Below, in pieces: positions 46,622 through 54,473 of a stretch of DNA of 64,000 bases; the first letter of the stretch is position 1; each line of letters opens with the position of its first letter. Under the pieces are notes generated by a model. That model saw nothing but the letters and a program-made list of their open reading frames with translations, was not told where the DNA came from and made no database searches. This DNA comes from Arthrobacter psychrolactophilus (GTDB lineage Bacteria; Actinomycetota; Actinomycetes; Actinomycetales; Micrococcaceae): positions 346,063 through 410,062 of the forward strand of contig NZ_QJVC01000003.1 of the NCBI RefSeq assembly GCF_003219795.1. Direction: 5' to 3'. A program made the position numbers and the translations under genes.

Positions 46622-47899
46622 ATGGCCCGGGAACCACTGCCGCTCGGTACGTGGGGCAGCATCAAGGTCAGCCGCCTCGCAGCTGGCACTTGGTCCGCGC
46701 GCTCCAAGTACCGCGACATGGACGGCAAAGTACGGATTGTCGAAGCCCGCGGCGGCTCGACCGCATCGGCACGCCGGAACCTGCTACAAAAGTTTGCCGA
46801 TCGAAAGACCCCGCGATACGGATTGGTGAACCCGAGAAGCAAGATCAACGAACTCATCGAAGTATTTCTCGTGGAGCTGCAGGCATCGGACAAGGCGGAC
46901 CGTACCAAAGACAAATACGCGTACTGCATCAAGAAGTACATTTCACCGGCCATCGGGGAAGTCCGCATCGTTGAGGCCACCTCAGGCGTCATTGACAATT
47001 TCATCCGCAAGCTTGTGGAAGACGCAGGGCCCTCAACGGCCAGAAGTTGCGGAGCCGTCATGTCATGGATGTTCAAGCTTGCGCTTCGTCATGACGCGAT
47101 CATCGTGAACCCAGTCATCGGCGTCTCAATTCCGAGGAACAGGACGGCCAAACCACAGGCCCTGGATGCGGCGCAATACCAAGATCTGAGGGAAAAGCTC
47201 ATCGGTTGGGAAACAGCGCCAGCCCTTGGACGGCCACGCAGCCAAGAACTACATGAAATTGCCGATTGCCTTATCGCGACCGGGGCACGGCCAGGCGAGC
47301 TCTTCGCGCTCACGTGGGATGACGTGGCCTTGGATGCTGACCCACCCACAGTCTTCATCAACGCCACGGTTATCCGTACCACCACCGGCGGCGTCCGAAT
47401 CCAGGACCACCCCAAGTCCCAGCACGGCATCCGCCACCTCACCCTGCCAGACTTCCTGGTGGAGCAGCTTCAGGAGCGCAGGAAACGCCAAGAGGAACTC
47501 GGCGTCCCAAATCCCCTGAACCTCATTTTCCCGTCGTCAACGGGGACCGTGTGCGACGCCAACAACGTTGGCAAGCTGTGGCGCAAGGTTGCAGACTCGC
47601 TGGGATACACCTGGGTCACACTGAAAACCTTCAGGAAGGCCAATGCCACACTCATCGCAAGAGCCTTGGGCCCCGAGGCCGCCGCATACCAAGCCGGCCA
47701 CTCCAAGGTGTCGATGACCCAGGAGCACTACATTGAGGAGCTTCGCGAGGCACTCGACACGAGATCGGTCGTGGATGCATTCAAGCCAAAGGATGGGTCT
47801 CGACCGGCCGAGGAACACGCTCAACCGGGGGACGAACAAGCTCAACCAGCCGAGAAGAACCCGACGGAAAATAACGAAAAGGATGACCCAAAAGTATGA
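46622..47899 (+). CDS. int: Tyrosine-type site-specific integrase
   Basis: A 425-residue tyrosine recombinase. The N-terminal part (about 1-160) has the SAM-like core-binding domain (KADRTKDKYAYCIKKYISPA). The catalytic domain shows Arg ~222 in ATGARPGELFALTWDD, His ~267 in QHGIRHLTLP, Arg ~337 in LKTFRKANATL, His ~359 in YQAGHSKVSM and the nucleophile Tyr ~369 in QEHYIEE. The last 50 residues are charged and disordered. It ends 80 bases before the 3' end of tRNA-Thr, as expected for an integrase encoded next to its attachment site. The HxxR box reads KTFR, a common variant in actinobacterial ICE integrases. Confidence 0.95.
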   Translation: MAREPLPLGTWGSIKVSRLAAGTWSARSKYRDMDGKVRIVEARGGSTASARRNLLQKFADRKTPRYGLVNPRSKINELIEVFLVELQASDKADRTKDKYAYCIKKYISPAIGEVRIVEATSGVIDNFIRKLVEDAGPSTARSCGAVMSWMFKLALRHDAIIVNPVIGVSIPRNRTAKPQALDAAQYQDLREKLIGWETAPALGRPRSQELHEIADCLIATGARPGELFALTWDDVALDADPPTVFINATVIRTTTGGVRIQDHPKSQHGIRHLTLPDFLVEQLQERRKRQEELGVPNPLNLIFPSSTGTVCDANNVGKLWRKVADSLGYTWVTLKTFRKANATLIARALGPEAAAYQAGHSKVSMTQEHYIEELREALDTRSVVDAFKPKDGSRPAEEHAQPGDEQAQPAEKNPTENNEKDDPKV

Positions 47900-47913
47900 G
47901 TTAAGTATGAGTT
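47892..47913. repeat. 11-base tandem repeat at the integrase end
   Basis: AAGTATGAGTT occurs twice in direct tandem, with a partial third copy (AAGTTGA). It lies across the integrase stop and close to the attachment site, so it could be an arm-type integrase binding site. Function is inferred. Confidence 0.6.
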
Positions 47914-47921
47914 AAGTTGAA

Positions 47922-47943
47922 AATGGCCCCTTTCGGGGCCATT
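47922..47943 (+). terminator. Terminator hairpin after integrase
   Basis: AATGGCCCC and GGGGCCATT arms with a TTTC loop form a strong hairpin 22 bases after the integrase stop. No long T-run follows, so it could also separate the integrase from the tRNA gene transcribed toward it. Confidence 0.6.
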
Positions 47944-47979
47944 CCCACAACCAAAATCCCTGTAAATCCGGGCTTTCTG

Positions 47980-48022
47980 GGCCCCCTGTCGGATTCGAAC
48001 CGACGACCCCCGCTTTACAAGA
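47980..48022. other. Probable attR overlapping tRNA-Thr 3' end
   Basis: The integrase gene ends just before the 3' end of a tRNA gene that points toward it, the classic attachment arrangement in which the element restores the tRNA 3' half. The core is taken as anticodon loop to 3' end. The exact crossover length cannot be fixed without the left end. Confidence 0.5.
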
Positions 48023-48053
48023 GCGGTGCTCTGGCCAGCTGAGCTAAGGAGGC
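47980..48053 (-). tRNA. tRNA-Thr (anticodon TGT)
   Basis: A full cloverleaf can be drawn on the minus strand: acceptor GCCTCCT/AGGGGGC, D-arm GCTC/GAGC, anticodon stem CCGCT/AGCGG with loop CTTGTAA (anticodon TGT, reading ACA), T-arm GTCGG-TTCGAAT-CCGAC. The CCA end is not fully encoded, and the discriminator base reads C. The 3' end is the ICE attachment site, so the last base(s) may come from the element. Confidence 0.93.
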
Positions 48054-48103
48054 AAACGCAATCAAGCGCTTCACAAGGTTACCGCAGGAGCACAGAAAAC
48101 AAA

Positions 48104-48148
48104 AAACCGGCCTCCCCGGTAGCCTGAGCTACCCGGAGAAGCCGGTTT
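48104..48148 (-). terminator. Rho-independent terminator of the DsbA-like gene
   Basis: AAACCGGC and GCCGGTTT outer arms, with inner CCGGTAG/CTACCCGG pairing, form a long hairpin. On the minus strand it is followed by a T-run (TTTTTTGTTTTC), 60 bases past the 48208 stop. Confidence 0.85.
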
Positions 48149-48207
48149 CACGCCGTCGTACTAGTAACGGCGACTGCGAGCGCGAGCCCGATGCGTAAGA
48201 ATGCTAG

Positions 48208-49107
48208 CTACTTCTTGGCAGCCAGGATGCGTGCGGAGAAGTCGTCGAACGATTCCGTGGAGCCCCACTGCTGACCATCCATGAAGACGGTGGGTGTTGC
48301 GGAGACGCCGTGGTTCGAGGCCAGTGCGGTGCTGTTGGCTACGAACGGGCGGAACGTCTTGTTGTCGATGCACGAGGTGACGTCAGCAGCGCCGACCTCC
48401 GTAGCGTACTTAGCCAGCGTGGCGTTGTTCAGGCCCTTGCTGTTTTCGGCAGGCTGCTTTTCAAACAGCTTGTCCAAGAAGGCCTGGTACTTATCCGGTG
48501 AGGTCTCGGCAACACAGGCGGCAGCTGCGCCAGCGCGTGAGGAGTAGTTGGTGCCACCGGAGAAGCGGTCAAGGAAGCCCAGCGCACGGTATTCAACCGT
48601 GATCTTCTCCTCGTTGGCGAGCTGCTTCATCTTGGCACCGTAGTTCGTCTCGAACTGGTTGCAGAACGGGCACATGAAGTCGAAGTACACAACGAGCTGG
48701 ATGGGCTCGCCAGCGGCCGAGGCCTTGATGCCGATCTCGTCCAGGGCAAACGCAGTCGTGGCACCCGGTGACGGGTTCGCGCTGACAGCGTTGATGTCTA
48801 CGGTCTTCTCGGTGGTGGTGGGCGGAATAACCGCGCCGTCCTTACCCAAGGTGATGCCACCATAAGCGTTCATGCTCGTGGGCACGGCGCCGGACTCGGC
48901 AACGGGCTCGTTGGCCTTCTGGGTGTTGATAACAATCAGGGCGATGATGACAACAATGGCCACGGCCGCAACCAGCACGCCACCGCGTATTAGCCAGCCA
49001 TTACGCTTTTGCTTCTTCAGCTGGGCATCGCGAATAATCCGTGCCTTTTCGCGGGCTTGTGCCGTCCGCTCGGCTTTGGACAACCGTGGTTCATTATTGG
49101 GGCTCAT
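48208..49107 (-). CDS. Membrane-anchored DsbA-like thiol oxidoreductase
   Basis: A 299-residue protein: a basic, cytoplasmic N-terminal ~40 residues, one membrane segment at about 41-63, then an extracellular thioredoxin-fold domain of the DsbA/DSBA_2 family with the CPFC active site in VVYFDFMCPFCNQFE and the cis-Pro loop ATPTVFMDG. It probably forms or isomerises disulfides in exported proteins. Two further cysteines (AAACVAE and VTSCIDN) may pair structurally. First chromosomal gene beyond the tRNA. Its own terminator follows. Confidence 0.92.
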   Translation of the reverse strand: MSPNNEPRLSKAERTAQAREKARIIRDAQLKKQKRNGWLIRGGVLVAAVAIVVIIALIVINTQKANEPVAESGAVPTSMNAYGGITLGKDGAVIPPTTTEKTVDINAVSANPSPGATTAFALDEIGIKASAAGEPIQLVVYFDFMCPFCNQFETNYGAKMKQLANEEKITVEYRALGFLDRFSGGTNYSSRAGAAAACVAETSPDKYQAFLDKLFEKQPAENSKGLNNATLAKYATEVGAADVTSCIDNKTFRPFVANSTALASNHGVSATPTVFMDGQQWGSTESFDDFSARILAAKK

Positions 49108-49300
49108 AGTTCCTCAAGTCTTTGGGCATGAAAAGGGCCGTTCATAACGGCTAGTTCTTCCTCATCATAGGGGCGGAACCTTGGAAAACGCCCAAAGCTA
49201 CAACCATTCAGGCAACGCGCGGGGCTCACACCGACTCCTCGGGTAAGTCACACCACACGCTAAGCTGGCACAAACCCGAGTTCTACCATGGGAGTTGCAC

Positions 49301-50752
49301 GTGCCAGAAGAAATGACCGGCAAGCCGGCCCTCCATCCCGGCAGTTCCGATTTCATCGTTGTCTCCAACAGGTTGCCCGTTGACAGGGTCTCCGCAGACA
49401 TTGACGACGCCGGATGGCGGCGTTCCCCGGGCGGCCTCGTCACCGCCTTGGCCCCAGTTATGGCCGCGCGAGAAGGTGCCTGGGTAGGCTGGCACGGCGC
49501 CCCGGACGAGGAGCTCGAACCCTTCCGGCACGACGATATGGATCTGATCCCCGTGGCGCTCTCTGCCGACGAGGTTGAGCTTTATTACGAAGGCTTCTCC
49601 AACGCCACCCTCTGGCCGCTCTATCACGACGTCATTGCCCCTCCCGAGTTCCACCGCACCTGGTGGGATTGCTATAGGAAGGTCAACCGGCGCTTCGCCC
49701 AGGCGGCCGCCAGCTCCGCCGCTCCCAATGCGACCGTGTGGGTGCAGGACTACCAACTCCAACTCGTACCCCGCTACCTGCGCCAGCTGCGCCCGGATCT
49801 GCGCATCGGCTTCTTCAATCACATCCCCTTCCCGCCCCCGGAGATCTTTGCCCAGCTGCCCTGGCGCCGCGACATCATCTCCGGACTGCTCGACGCCGAT
49901 CTCATCGGCTTCCAGCGCCCCAGCGACTCCGCGAACTTCCTGCGTTCGGCCCGCCGCTTCGTGGGCGCCGGTGTCAAGGCCTCCCAGGTGCAGATCAAGG
50001 ACCTCGACGGCAAGACCGTCCACATCTCCCGCGCCGCGCCCTTCCCCATCTCGATCGACGTCGCGAAGATTGCCGAACTCGCCGTCCGCCCCGACGTCAT
50101 CGCCCGGTCCAAGCAAATCCGCGCCGACCTCGGCAACCCGAAAACCATCCTGCTCGGCGTGGACCGCCTCGATTACACCAAGGGCATCACCCACCGCCTC
50201 AAGGCCTATGGCGAACTCCTCAGCGACGGCGATCTCACGGTGGAGGACGCCGCCCTCATCCAGGTCGCGAGCCCCAGCCGCGAGCGCGTCGAGTCCTACC
50301 GCCTCCTGCGCGAAGAGGTGGACGGCATGGTGGGCCGCATCAACGGCCAGTTCGACACCACCTCCAACACCGCCATCCGCTACCTCCACCACAGCTACCC
50401 CGTCGAGGAGATGGTGGCCCTCTACCTCGCCTCCGACGTCATGCTCGTGACCTCCCTGCGCGACGGCATGAACCTCGTCGCCAAGGAATACGTTGCCGCC
50501 CGCGGCAATAACACCGGCGCCCTGGTCCTGAGTGAATTTACCGGCGCCGCCGATCAGCTCAAGTCCGCGCTCCTGGTCAACCCGCACGACATCGACGGCC
50601 TCAAATCCGCCATCATGCGCGCCGTCCGCCTCTCCCCCGGCGAATCCAGCCGCCGCATGCGCGCCATGCGCCGTCAGGTCCTCAGCCACGATGTCCAGCG
50701 CTGGAGCGAAGAATTCCTTGACACACTCCAACAGGAGGCCGAACTGCAATGA
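49301..50752 (+). CDS. otsA: Trehalose-6-phosphate synthase
   Basis: A 483-residue GT20 glycosyltransferase making trehalose-6-phosphate from UDP- (or GDP-) glucose and glucose-6-phosphate. Signature stretches: FIVVSNRLPVDR, the GGLVTAL loop, VWVQDYQLQLVP, LGVDRLDYTKGI and LRDGMNLVAKEY. I chose GTG 49301 because GGGAG lies six bases upstream; TTG 49295 and ATG 49313 are alternatives. It overlaps otsB by four bases. Trehalose is a compatible solute and stress protectant; the operon is chromosomal and intact. Confidence 0.96.
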   Translation: MPEEMTGKPALHPGSSDFIVVSNRLPVDRVSADIDDAGWRRSPGGLVTALAPVMAAREGAWVGWHGAPDEELEPFRHDDMDLIPVALSADEVELYYEGFSNATLWPLYHDVIAPPEFHRTWWDCYRKVNRRFAQAAASSAAPNATVWVQDYQLQLVPRYLRQLRPDLRIGFFNHIPFPPPEIFAQLPWRRDIISGLLDADLIGFQRPSDSANFLRSARRFVGAGVKASQVQIKDLDGKTVHISRAAPFPISIDVAKIAELAVRPDVIARSKQIRADLGNPKTILLGVDRLDYTKGITHRLKAYGELLSDGDLTVEDAALIQVASPSRERVESYRLLREEVDGMVGRINGQFDTTSNTAIRYLHHSYPVEEMVALYLASDVMLVTSLRDGMNLVAKEYVAARGNNTGALVLSEFTGAADQLKSALLVNPHDIDGLKSAIMRAVRLSPGESSRRMRAMRRQVLSHDVQRWSEEFLDTLQQEAELQ

Positions 50753-51546
50753 CCCGCCCCCTGGCACCGTTGCCAGCCGCGCTCGTGTCCGCCGTCCGCC
50801 ACATCGCCGCCACGCCCCATCTCTTGGTGGCGTTGGATTTCGACGGGACCATGGCGCCCCTTGTGGCCCGCGCCGAGGATGCCCGCCCCCTCCCCCGCTC
50901 CGCCGCAGCCTTAGCGACCCTCTCCTCTTTACAAAGTACGACGACGGCCCTCGTCTCGGGCCGGGCCCTGGCCAGTTTGCGGGCGGTCGCCACCCCTCCC
51001 GCACCGACACTTCTGGTCGGCAGCCATGGGGCTGAAAGCTGGTGGGGACCAGACTCACCCGCGCTAGAACTCACCGCGGACCAGGCCGCCGCGCTGGAAC
51101 GTGCCCGCGCCCTCGTCACCCAGGCGACCACCCTGTATGAGGGGACGGTGCAGGAGGACAAGCCGTCCGGCGTCGCACTTCACTACAGGCAAGCCAGCGA
51201 GGCTGACGGGAGGGCCGCCGTCGACCATGTCAGGAAAATGGTGGCCCAGGATCCGGCCATCTATCTCGGGACAGGGAAGATGGTGCTGGAACTGTCCGTG
51301 CTGAACGCCAACAAAGGGCAGAGCCTGACCACGCTGCGCGAACGCACGCAGGCCACGGCGACGTTTTTCGCGGGGGACGATGTGACCGATGAGCATGCCT
51401 TCGCGGCGCTGCTGCCCGGCGATCTGGGCGTCAAGGTGGGCCAGGGCGAGACGGCAGCTGGTTTTCGTATCGCCGCCCCCGCCGCACTGCCGCAGCTGCT
51501 GGAGCTTCTCGTATCGGCACGCCGGGAGTTTTTGCACGTAACGTGA
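50749..51546 (+). CDS. otsB: Trehalose-6-phosphate phosphatase
   Basis: A 265-residue HAD-superfamily phosphatase. Motif I is LVALDFDGTMAPL (nucleophile Asp and Asp+2), with motif II near TTALVSGRAL and the late motif FFAGDDVTDEHAF. It removes phosphate from trehalose-6-phosphate made by OtsA. Starts inside the otsA stop (ATGA), so the two are made together. Normal length. Confidence 0.95.
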   Translation: MTRPLAPLPAALVSAVRHIAATPHLLVALDFDGTMAPLVARAEDARPLPRSAAALATLSSLQSTTTALVSGRALASLRAVATPPAPTLLVGSHGAESWWGPDSPALELTADQAAALERARALVTQATTLYEGTVQEDKPSGVALHYRQASEADGRAAVDHVRKMVAQDPAIYLGTGKMVLELSVLNANKGQSLTTLRERTQATATFFAGDDVTDEHAFAALLPGDLGVKVGQGETAAGFRIAAPAALPQLLELLVSARREFLHVT

Positions 51547-51683
51547 CATTGCTCATAGTAAAAATGTGCCATACTTCATACGTCAGCCTTTGCGACTGCG
51601 TCAGCAGTTCGCGGGCCGATGCATGTTCAACCATTCACAACGGATCGTTCGGCACGTACCTGCCGATGAAGGGATTTATTGCT
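51547..51683 (+). promoter_or_regulatory. Leader of the sugar ABC ATPase gene
   Basis: An AT-rich start (TTGCTC ... TACTTC, 17-base spacing, 51547-51576) could be a sigma-70-type promoter. A bulged hairpin, GCGACTGC-GTCA-GCAGTTCGC (51588-51609), follows. No gene is visible. The promoter assignment is tentative. Confidence 0.35.
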
Positions 51684-52784
51684 GTGGCTACAGTAACTTT
51701 TGATAATGCAACCCGAATCTACCCGGGAACCACCAAGCCGGCTGTTGACAAGCTCAACATCGACATCGCCGATGGCGAATTCTTGGTTCTTGTTGGACCC
51801 TCCGGTTGCGGTAAGTCCACCTCTTTGCGCATGCTCGCAGGCCTGGAAGATGTTAACGCCGGCCGCATCCTGATCGGCGACCGCGACGTCACTGACGTTC
51901 CGCCGAAGGACCGTGACATCGCCATGGTCTTCCAGAACTACGCTCTCTACCCGCACATGAGCGTTGCCGACAACATGGGCTTCGCCCTGAAGATCGCCGG
52001 CGTTTCCAAGGAAGAGCGCGCCACCCGCGTCAAGGAAGCCGCAAAGCTCCTGGACCTCGAGGCGTACCTGGACCGCAAGCCGAAGGCACTCTCCGGTGGT
52101 CAGCGTCAGCGTGTTGCCATGGGTCGCGCCATCGTGCGTAACCCGCAGGTGTTCCTCATGGATGAGCCGCTGTCCAACTTGGATGCCAAGCTCCGCGTGC
52201 AGACTCGTACGCAGATTGCGTCCTTGACCCGTCGCCTCGGCGTCACCACTGTTTACGTGACCCACGACCAGGTCGAGGCTATGACCATGGGTGACCGCGT
52301 TGCAGTGCTCAAGGACGGCCTGCTGATGCAGGTTGATACCCCGCGTAACCTCTACGACGCTCCTCAGAACGTCTTCGTTGCAGGCTTCATTGGCTCCCCC
52401 GCCATGAACCTGTTGGAACTGCCCGTCGTCGATGGCGGTGTGAAGTTCGGTGGATCAATTTACCCCGTACCTTCCGCCGTTCTCGGTGAAGCCGCAGGCA
52501 ACACGGTCACCGTTGGTGTTCGTCCCGAAGACCTCGAAATTGTTGGCGCCGGCGAGGGCCTGGCAGTCGAGGCCGACGTCGTTGAAGAACTCGGTGCCGA
52601 TGCTTACGTATACGGCCACGCAGTGATCGACGGCAACGAGCGCGACATGGTTGTCCGTGTCGACGGTCGCCGCCCACCGATGAAGGGCGACACCATCCAC
52701 GTTCGCCCGCAGGTTGGCCACGTGCACCTCTTCGATGCCACCTCCGGCTTGCGCCTGGGTGACAAGTCGATCGTCACGAACTAA
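51684..52784 (+). CDS. msiK: Multi-sugar ABC transporter ATPase (MsiK/UgpC type)
   Basis: A 366-residue ABC ATPase starting at GTG 51684 (VATVTFDNATRIYPG), with AAGGGA upstream; the longer frame to 51543 is not needed. Walker A GPSGCGKST, Q-loop VFQNYALYPHMSV, signature LSGGQRQRVAMGRA, Walker B VFLMDEPLSNLDAK, H-loop VYVTHDQVEAM and a C-terminal regulatory OB/TOBE domain. In actinobacteria one such ATPase often serves several sugar permeases, so it probably powers the MalFG transporter encoded at 56333-58881, which has no ATPase of its own here. Confidence 0.93.
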   Translation: MATVTFDNATRIYPGTTKPAVDKLNIDIADGEFLVLVGPSGCGKSTSLRMLAGLEDVNAGRILIGDRDVTDVPPKDRDIAMVFQNYALYPHMSVADNMGFALKIAGVSKEERATRVKEAAKLLDLEAYLDRKPKALSGGQRQRVAMGRAIVRNPQVFLMDEPLSNLDAKLRVQTRTQIASLTRRLGVTTVYVTHDQVEAMTMGDRVAVLKDGLLMQVDTPRNLYDAPQNVFVAGFIGSPAMNLLELPVVDGGVKFGGSIYPVPSAVLGEAAGNTVTVGVRPEDLEIVGAGEGLAVEADVVEELGADAYVYGHAVIDGNERDMVVRVDGRRPPMKGDTIHVRPQVGHVHLFDATSGLRLGDKSIVTN

Positions 52785-52857
52785 CGCTGGTCCCCGCTGC
52801 CCGATCTCGCACGAAATGTGCGTGATTGAGCTCGTCGATATCACCAGCATCATGTAG

Positions 52858-52909
52858 GGCGCGGCTGCCTGTTGGAGCTTTCCAGCAGACAGCCGCGCCT
52901 CACTTTTTA
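52858..52909 (+). terminator. Terminator after the ABC ATPase gene
   Basis: A long hairpin with GGCGCGGCTG and CAGCCGCGCC arms plus inner TGGA/TCCA pairing is followed by TCACTTTTT. It lies 73 bases past the ATPase stop and just before the DUF4032 gene. Confidence 0.85.
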
Positions 52910-52925
52910 AGAGAGAATTTGTATT

Positions 52926-54293
52926 ATGACTGAGCAACCAGGCGCCAAGTGGAACCACGAGCCCACCGACTTTGACCAGATCGGTAAGCTCCCACGCCAG
53001 AGCGCGCCGCCAGCCTCCGTGATGGGCTCGCTCAACATCACGGCCGCAGCCGCAGATCCCGGACTGTTGGACCTCCCGTGGCACATCCGCCTCGAGGAAT
53101 GGCCGGCCGACAATCTCGCAGCCCTCCCCCGCGGTATCTCCCGCCACGTGGTCCGCTTCGCCCACCTCGACGGCTCCGTCATCGCCATCAAGGAAACCTC
53201 CGAGCACGTTGCACGGCACGAATATCACATGCTCCGGAAGCTGGCCCGGCTCGACGTTCCCTGCGTGGAGCCGGTCGCCGTCATCACGGGCCGCACCACG
53301 CCCGACGGCCGCCCGCTCGATCCCGTGCTGGTCACCCGACACCTGAAGTTCTCCCTGCCGTACCGTGCCTTGTTCTCCCAGAAGCTACGCCGCGACACCC
53401 TGACGCGTCTCATCGACGCCCAGGCGCTGCTGCTGGTGCGTCTGCACCTCGTGGGCTTCTACTGGGGCGATGTCTCGCTGTCCAACACCTTGTTCCGCCG
53501 CGACGCCGGCGCCTTTGCCGCGTACCTTGTGGATGCCGAAACGGGTGAGCTCTACCCGGATCTGTCCACGGGCCAGCGCGAGTACGATCTCGAGATTGCG
53601 CGCGTGAACATTGCCGGTGAACTCATGGACCTGCTCGAGGGCGGGCTCATCGAGGAGAAGGTGGACCCGGTTGCCACGAGCGAACTCATCATGGAAAGCT
53701 ACCGCCGCCTCTGGGCAGAGCTGACCGAGAAGGAATCCTTCGAGCTTGAGGACCGCTGGCGTGTGGGCGCCCGCATCCGCCGCCTGAACGAGCTGGGCTT
53801 CGATGTGGAAGAGTACGCCATCAAGACCACCCCGGATGGCTCCACGATCCAGCTCCAGCCCAAGGTGGTCGACGCTGGCCACCACCAGCGCCGTCTGCTG
53901 CGCCTGACGGGTATCGACGCCCAGGAGAACCAGGCCCGCCGCCTGCTCAACGACATGGACTCCTTCCGCAATGACGTGGCTCCCCTGAAGGATGAGGAGA
54001 TCAGCGCCCACGAGTGGGTCAGCTCCATCTTCGAGCCCATCGTCCGTTCCATCCCGCGCGAGCTTGGCGGCAAGCTGGAACCGGCCGAGGTGGTGCACGA
54101 GGTGCTCGAGCACCGCTGGTACAAGTCCAAGGACGAGGAGCGCAACGTTCCCCTGGCCGAGGCCGTGCAGTCCTATGTGGACGACATCCTGCGCTTCCGT
54201 CGCGACGAGGACGCCATCATGCTCAGCACGGATACGGACACCATCAAGATGCTAGAGGGAGGCGTCCTAGCCGACGCCCCCTTCGACGAATAA
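52926..54293 (+). CDS. DUF4032 family protein
   Basis: A 455-residue actinobacterial protein. The N-terminal half has a lipopolysaccharide-kinase (InaA)-like or kinase-like fold: SVIAIKETSEHVARHEYHML (Lys and Glu positions), VGFYWGDVSLSNTLF (catalytic-loop-like Asp/Asn) and AYLVDAETGELYPD (DxE). The C-terminal half (about 290-440) is the DUF4032 domain proper. Substrate and partner are unknown. It starts after a strong terminator and so is probably expressed on its own. Confidence 0.85.
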   Translation: MTEQPGAKWNHEPTDFDQIGKLPRQSAPPASVMGSLNITAAAADPGLLDLPWHIRLEEWPADNLAALPRGISRHVVRFAHLDGSVIAIKETSEHVARHEYHMLRKLARLDVPCVEPVAVITGRTTPDGRPLDPVLVTRHLKFSLPYRALFSQKLRRDTLTRLIDAQALLLVRLHLVGFYWGDVSLSNTLFRRDAGAFAAYLVDAETGELYPDLSTGQREYDLEIARVNIAGELMDLLEGGLIEEKVDPVATSELIMESYRRLWAELTEKESFELEDRWRVGARIRRLNELGFDVEEYAIKTTPDGSTIQLQPKVVDAGHHQRRLLRLTGIDAQENQARRLLNDMDSFRNDVAPLKDEEISAHEWVSSIFEPIVRSIPRELGGKLEPAEVVHEVLEHRWYKSKDEERNVPLAEAVQSYVDDILRFRRDEDAIMLSTDTDTIKMLEGGVLADAPFDE

Positions 54294-54455
54294 ACGCGGC
54301 ATCACTTTCCGGCCGTTTTTCACGGACGCCGCACCACTTTACGGCGTATTTTGGCGATCGCCGCCCCACTTTACGGCGACAGAACGAAACCCTCCAGCAC
54401 TCAATGTGAGTGCTGGAGGGTTTGTCGTTAATGGCCGGAAAGTGATGCCGCGTTT
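54292..54455. repeat. REP-like repeat cluster with 23-base inverted arms
   Basis: Perfect 23-base inverted arms at 54292-54314 and 54433-54455 each contain CGCGGCATCACTTTCCGG. Between them are two copies of CGCCGCMCCACTTTACGGCG (54327-54346 and 54359-54378), each able to fold as a small hairpin. The arms are a diverged version of the same unit. This looks like a cluster of repetitive extragenic palindromes between two convergent genes. Confidence 0.75.
54387..54423. terminator. Bidirectional terminator between convergent genes
   Basis: Two perfect 17-base arms (54387-54403 and 54407-54423) with a three-base loop. The arms begin AAACCCTCC and end GGAGGGTTT, giving A/T-runs on both sides. It serves the DUF4032 gene (plus) and the GH13 gene (minus). 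Confidence 0.9.
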
Positions 54456-54473
54456 CGAGAGGAGAGGAGGAGG

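Larger units (their letters stand above)
1..48022. mobile_element. Integrative and conjugative element (right part)
   Basis: Relaxase, coupling protein, VirB4-like ATPase, TrbL-like protein, cell-wall hydrolase, ArdC, two excisionase-like genes and an integrase next to tRNA-Thr together define an ICE. The right end is the tRNA 3' end. No second copy of the tRNA 3' segment was seen in the window, so the left end lies before base 1 and the element exceeds 47 kb. Cargo genes differ in base composition from the transfer genes. Confidence 0.8.

Noticed and set aside
49283-51058. 591-residue minus-strand ORF
   Set aside because: It is antisense to otsA/otsB, Gly/Val/Glu/Asp-rich in the way GC-rich antisense frames are, and has no domain; otsA is certain.
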